From: Phycisphaerales bacterium
GTDB taxonomy: Bacteria > Planctomycetota > Phycisphaerae > Sedimentisphaerales > Anaerobacaceae
Assembly: GCA_003533825.1 (NCBI GenBank)
Contig: DQCG01000073.1
Span: 1-9,306, forward strand
Direction: 5' to 3'
Length of the DNA: 9,306 bases
Under the pieces are notes generated by a model. The model had not been told where the DNA came from. It did not search any database and worked only from the letters and a program-made list of their open reading frames with translations. The position numbers were made by a program, and so were the translations under genes. Shown here in pieces: positions 8,501-9,306 of this stretch. Position 1 is the first letter of the stretch. Each line of letters opens with the position of its first letter.

Positions 8501-9058
8501 CTTGCGACCTATGGAAAGATCACTGACGTACGCATCCACGGTCACGTCATGTAGGAATAGCGAGGCAATGTTCGCTACGTCGCCGGGCGAAGTATTGACG
8601 CCCAGGTGGAAGGTTCCCAGGGCTCCCGGATTGCCGATGCCAAGGGTGCCGCCCGTGCCGCTGCTGGTCCAATCTACAATTGCCCCAGTCCCACCCTTGC
8701 TCTTGTCGCTGCCGACCTGGACAAAATCGTCAACCTGCAGATAAGAGCCGAGAAGATCCAGCTCGTGAGTGCTGTTGCCAACGTACTTCAGTCCGGCGAT
8801 ACTGAAGTCAATATCAACAGCGCTCCTGCCGGGTGAGTAGGTTGCGTCGAACTTGGCGACGTCGGCCGGGCCGGGAAGTATAGGAGGGAATTCCCAGTTG
8901 TACTCATTGGACCAGTTGTCGTCTCCACCGGCGCCGGTCCATCTGACGGCTTGGCCATACGCACGGGTGCCCGACAAACCAGCCAGCGAAGCCACCAACA
9001 GCAGGGCGACGCACCTGATAGCTGAATACCGAAGATTTGCTCGCGAGTTCTCTTTCAT
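5594..9058 (-). CDS. Large exported tandem-repeat surface protein with PEP-CTERM-type sorting tail
   Basis: This 1154-residue protein starts at an ATG with AGGAGG eight bases upstream. The signal peptide is residues 1 to about 35: Lys/Arg-rich start, hydrophobic CVALLLVASLAGL core, likely cleavage near AYG-QA. Next comes a WTGAGGDDNWSNEYNW segment (40-55), common at the mature N-terminus of secreted PVC repeat proteins. Residues 180-945 are five related beta-rich modules marked by DLSIGRKT, LNVGT, VVNIG, LSELNVG and VYFGRGGS. They are Gly, Thr, Ser and Asn rich and resemble autotransporter-type or beta-helix passengers. Residues 946-1110 match the C-terminal region typical of such proteins: TLAPGFSPF at 980-988, GTLEIEL, YDQLFVNG, IGDEFIIL. 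Residues 1114-1147 form a PEP-CTERM-like tail (VPVPG, a hydrophobic segment, RRRR). Known PEP-CTERM tails are processed by exosortase in bacteria that make exopolysaccharide. I infer a surface or matrix structural role; no catalytic motif is seen. Confidence 0.93.
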   Translation of the reverse strand: MKENSRANLRYSAIRCVALLLVASLAGLSGTRAYGQAVRWTGAGGDDNWSNEYNWEFPPILPGPADVAKFDATYSPGRSAVDIDFSIAGLKYVGNSTHELDLLGSYLQVDDFVQVGSDKSKGGTGAIVDWTSSGTGGTLGIGNPGALGTFHLGVNTSPGDVANIASLFLHDVTVDAYVSDLSIGRKTSDSFSAIADGTLTLGEGSTLNVGTADDLAVVNIGREGFATYIYPTDGRAAGLLDATLGTANFNLSELNIGLGTAGHDKSRATGTLRTGLGTNITTATAKVGVGTHATGTVDMDGGLLTIKDDLWIGHQAGNGSGPANGTVTVRGSSSLYVGTTDAPATMNIGLNSSAAGEALGLFSATDDTSDVRLNLSELNVGRHTGGGTSSGGLATGTLEWNQTEAIHAKKVYFGRGGSSKGILDVQAGETFKLGDKYKSVSFLGISYHDTINRGTSTAHLDLSVNDPFFEAYIGDDLSIGRKTNLNTSTTANGSLKLGSNSILHVGTANDPAVINIGMQGHTIYKYADLVGGATGVLDATQGTADFHLSELNVGYGMGMWGDSTVTGTLKWDQEDQVLDATNVYFGRGGSTEGILEVPKYGTLKLGSAADPVSMLAISYNDTGGEGTSNAHLDFTVTDPVFEAHIGSDLSIGRKTNQSGKDSANGSLTLSSNSTLHVGTTDTPAVVNIGMNEGHLGDATGKFTAIDDAATVDLHLSELNVGWDIGYGGIDNKSTATGTLEWNQTEAIDADKVYFGRGGSTGKLNVSEGGTFRLGTQDDPISFLGISYHDNGAPGASSADLDFTKENPTFEAHIADELSIGIKASSSLSNSANGKLKLGSNSTLRVGTVDDLAVVNVGREGYTNVYYKHDGSATGLLDATEGTAEFHLSELNVGRRAPGWTGSTVTGTLNTGPGSTITATTANIGVGPDATGTVDMAGGLLTVETINMGAGGTFNFTEGRLGIGTFNTYLESGSLDQQGGTLAPGFSPFDTSLAGIATINGDYRLASKGTLEIELFGLIAGSEYDQLFVNGTVNLNADLGIGGILDVELGFAPQIGDEFIILENNDVIDWDLISGTFAGLPEGSLFSTGYLGSYYQFSISYVGHTGNDVVITSVVPVPGASLLAGIGILFSTWLLQKQDTKGMRRRRFTAMLLSD
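5618..5719 (-). other. PEP-CTERM-type (VPVPG variant) sorting signal coding region
   Basis: Residues 1114-1147 of the large repeat protein comprise VPVPG, a hydrophobic segment from about 1119 to 1134, then a polar stretch and RRRR (1143-1146). This is the tripartite layout of exosortase-dependent tails, with VPVPG in place of the usual VPEPG. The arginine cluster lies about ten residues after the membrane segment and is followed by eight more residues, a longer tail than usual. Confidence 0.7.
6224..8521 (-). repeat. Five-module tandem repeat array within the surface protein gene
   Basis: The modules run 8521-8135 (residues 180-308), 8134-7634 (309-475), 7633-7118 (476-647), 7117-6614 (648-815) and 6613-6224 (816-945). 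The three internal ones are about 170 residues each. Modules 1, 3 and 5 share LLDAT-GTA before LSELN; modules 2 and 4 instead share a TAxDD-type segment and WNQTEAI. DNA similarity follows the same alternation: 6521-6570 and 7541-7590 match at 46 of 50 bases at an offset of 1020, and 6801-6850 and 7824-7873 match at 45 of 50 at an offset of 1023. The real repeat unit is therefore a pair of modules. Confidence 0.85.
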
Positions 9059-9066
9059 CTTTCCAT

Positions 9067-9072
9067 CCTCCT
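9067..9072 (-). promoter_or_regulatory. Shine-Dalgarno AGGAGG of the repeat-protein gene
   Basis: AGGAGG lies 8 bases before the ATG at 9058, inside a purine-rich stretch. It decides the start and implies efficient translation, as expected for an abundant surface protein. Confidence 0.8.
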
Positions 9073-9281
9073 TTTCCCTTTATGGCAGCTCCGGCGCGCT
9101 CAGCGACAGTCAACCCGCAGCCGAGGACCGAGAGCAGCCTGATTCTGTTCCTTGTGGAGCAACCCATCTCCTCCTGATGAAGACCTCCAACACCAAATCC
9201 TGTGCGGCAGCGTTTAATTCAAGTCGCGCACAGTCACTAATAGGCGGAAATTCACTATGCCTCTGCAAATATGACAAGACA

Positions 9282-9287
9282 ATTATA
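9282..9287 (-). promoter_or_regulatory. Candidate -10 box TATAAT upstream of the repeat-protein gene
   Basis: A perfect TATAAT is read on the minus strand. With 17-base spacing its -35 box would straddle the window edge, so it cannot be judged. If used, it would give a leader of over 200 bases. A weaker alternative, TTGTCT with 17 bases then CATAGT, lies just downstream of it. Confidence 0.3.
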
Positions 9288-9306
9288 GCTGCACGATGAT
9301 CCCTGT

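Larger units (their letters stand above)
9059..9306 (-). promoter_or_regulatory. Leader region of the repeat-protein gene
   Basis: These 248 bases hold no gene that I can support. Next to the start they contain a strong Shine-Dalgarno at 9067-9072, and further upstream a perfect TATAAT. Several short frames cross the region, but they lack database-type features and overlap the large gene. Confidence 0.5.

Noticed and set aside
6224..8521. CRISPR-like or intergenic repeat array
   Set aside because: The repeats are long, in frame and code for related protein modules within one uninterrupted gene; there are no short direct repeats with unique spacers.
8904..9167. Minus-strand frame of 87 codons with AGGAGG just before its ATG
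   Set aside because: The Shine-Dalgarno is only two bases from the ATG, the frame overlaps the signal-peptide region of the large gene, and its sequence looks random.

Overview
The window carries five genes, all on the minus strand. I read it as chromosome of a Planctomycetota or related PVC-group bacterium, possibly Phycisphaerae-like. That assignment is inference. It rests on a secreted tandem-repeat protein with a PEP-CTERM-type tail, secreted PD40 (TolB-like) beta-propeller proteins, an FGE-sulfatase-fold domain on an exported protein, and moderate GC. I see no rRNA, tRNA, CRISPR array, transposase or phage gene.

In the direction of transcription (right to left) the layout is as follows. 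(1) 9306-9059 is a leader with a perfect TATAAT and a strong Shine-Dalgarno. (2) 9058-5594 encodes a 1154-residue exported surface protein. It has five related modules in an alternating A-B-A-B-A order, an autotransporter-like C-terminal beta region and a C-terminal VPVPG/transmembrane/Arg-rich sorting tail. (3) 5593-5440 is a 153-154 base gap with a plausible sigma70-type promoter. (4) 5439-4351 and 4340-3258 are two tandem paralogous secreted PD40 propellers. Over residues 61-310 I count 154 of 250 identities by hand. (5) 3224-1386 encodes a single polypeptide that joins an exported FGE-sulfatase-fold domain to a complete class II-like histone-deacetylase-family domain. (6) 1374-1 encodes an AlgI-like MBOAT O-acyltransferase, cut by the window edge just short of its expected C-terminus.

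Genes 4 to 6 are spaced 10, 33 and 11 bases apart and look like one operon. The most interesting point is that a predicted extracytoplasmic deacetylase (HDAC fold, catalytic residues intact) sits beside a membrane O-acetyltransferase that normally passes acetyl groups to the outside. Two secreted propeller proteins precede them. A working hypothesis is an envelope or exopolysaccharide acetyl-modification module, with the repeat/PEP-CTERM protein as a neighbouring surface product. The domain calls are well supported by motifs. The shared pathway is inference.
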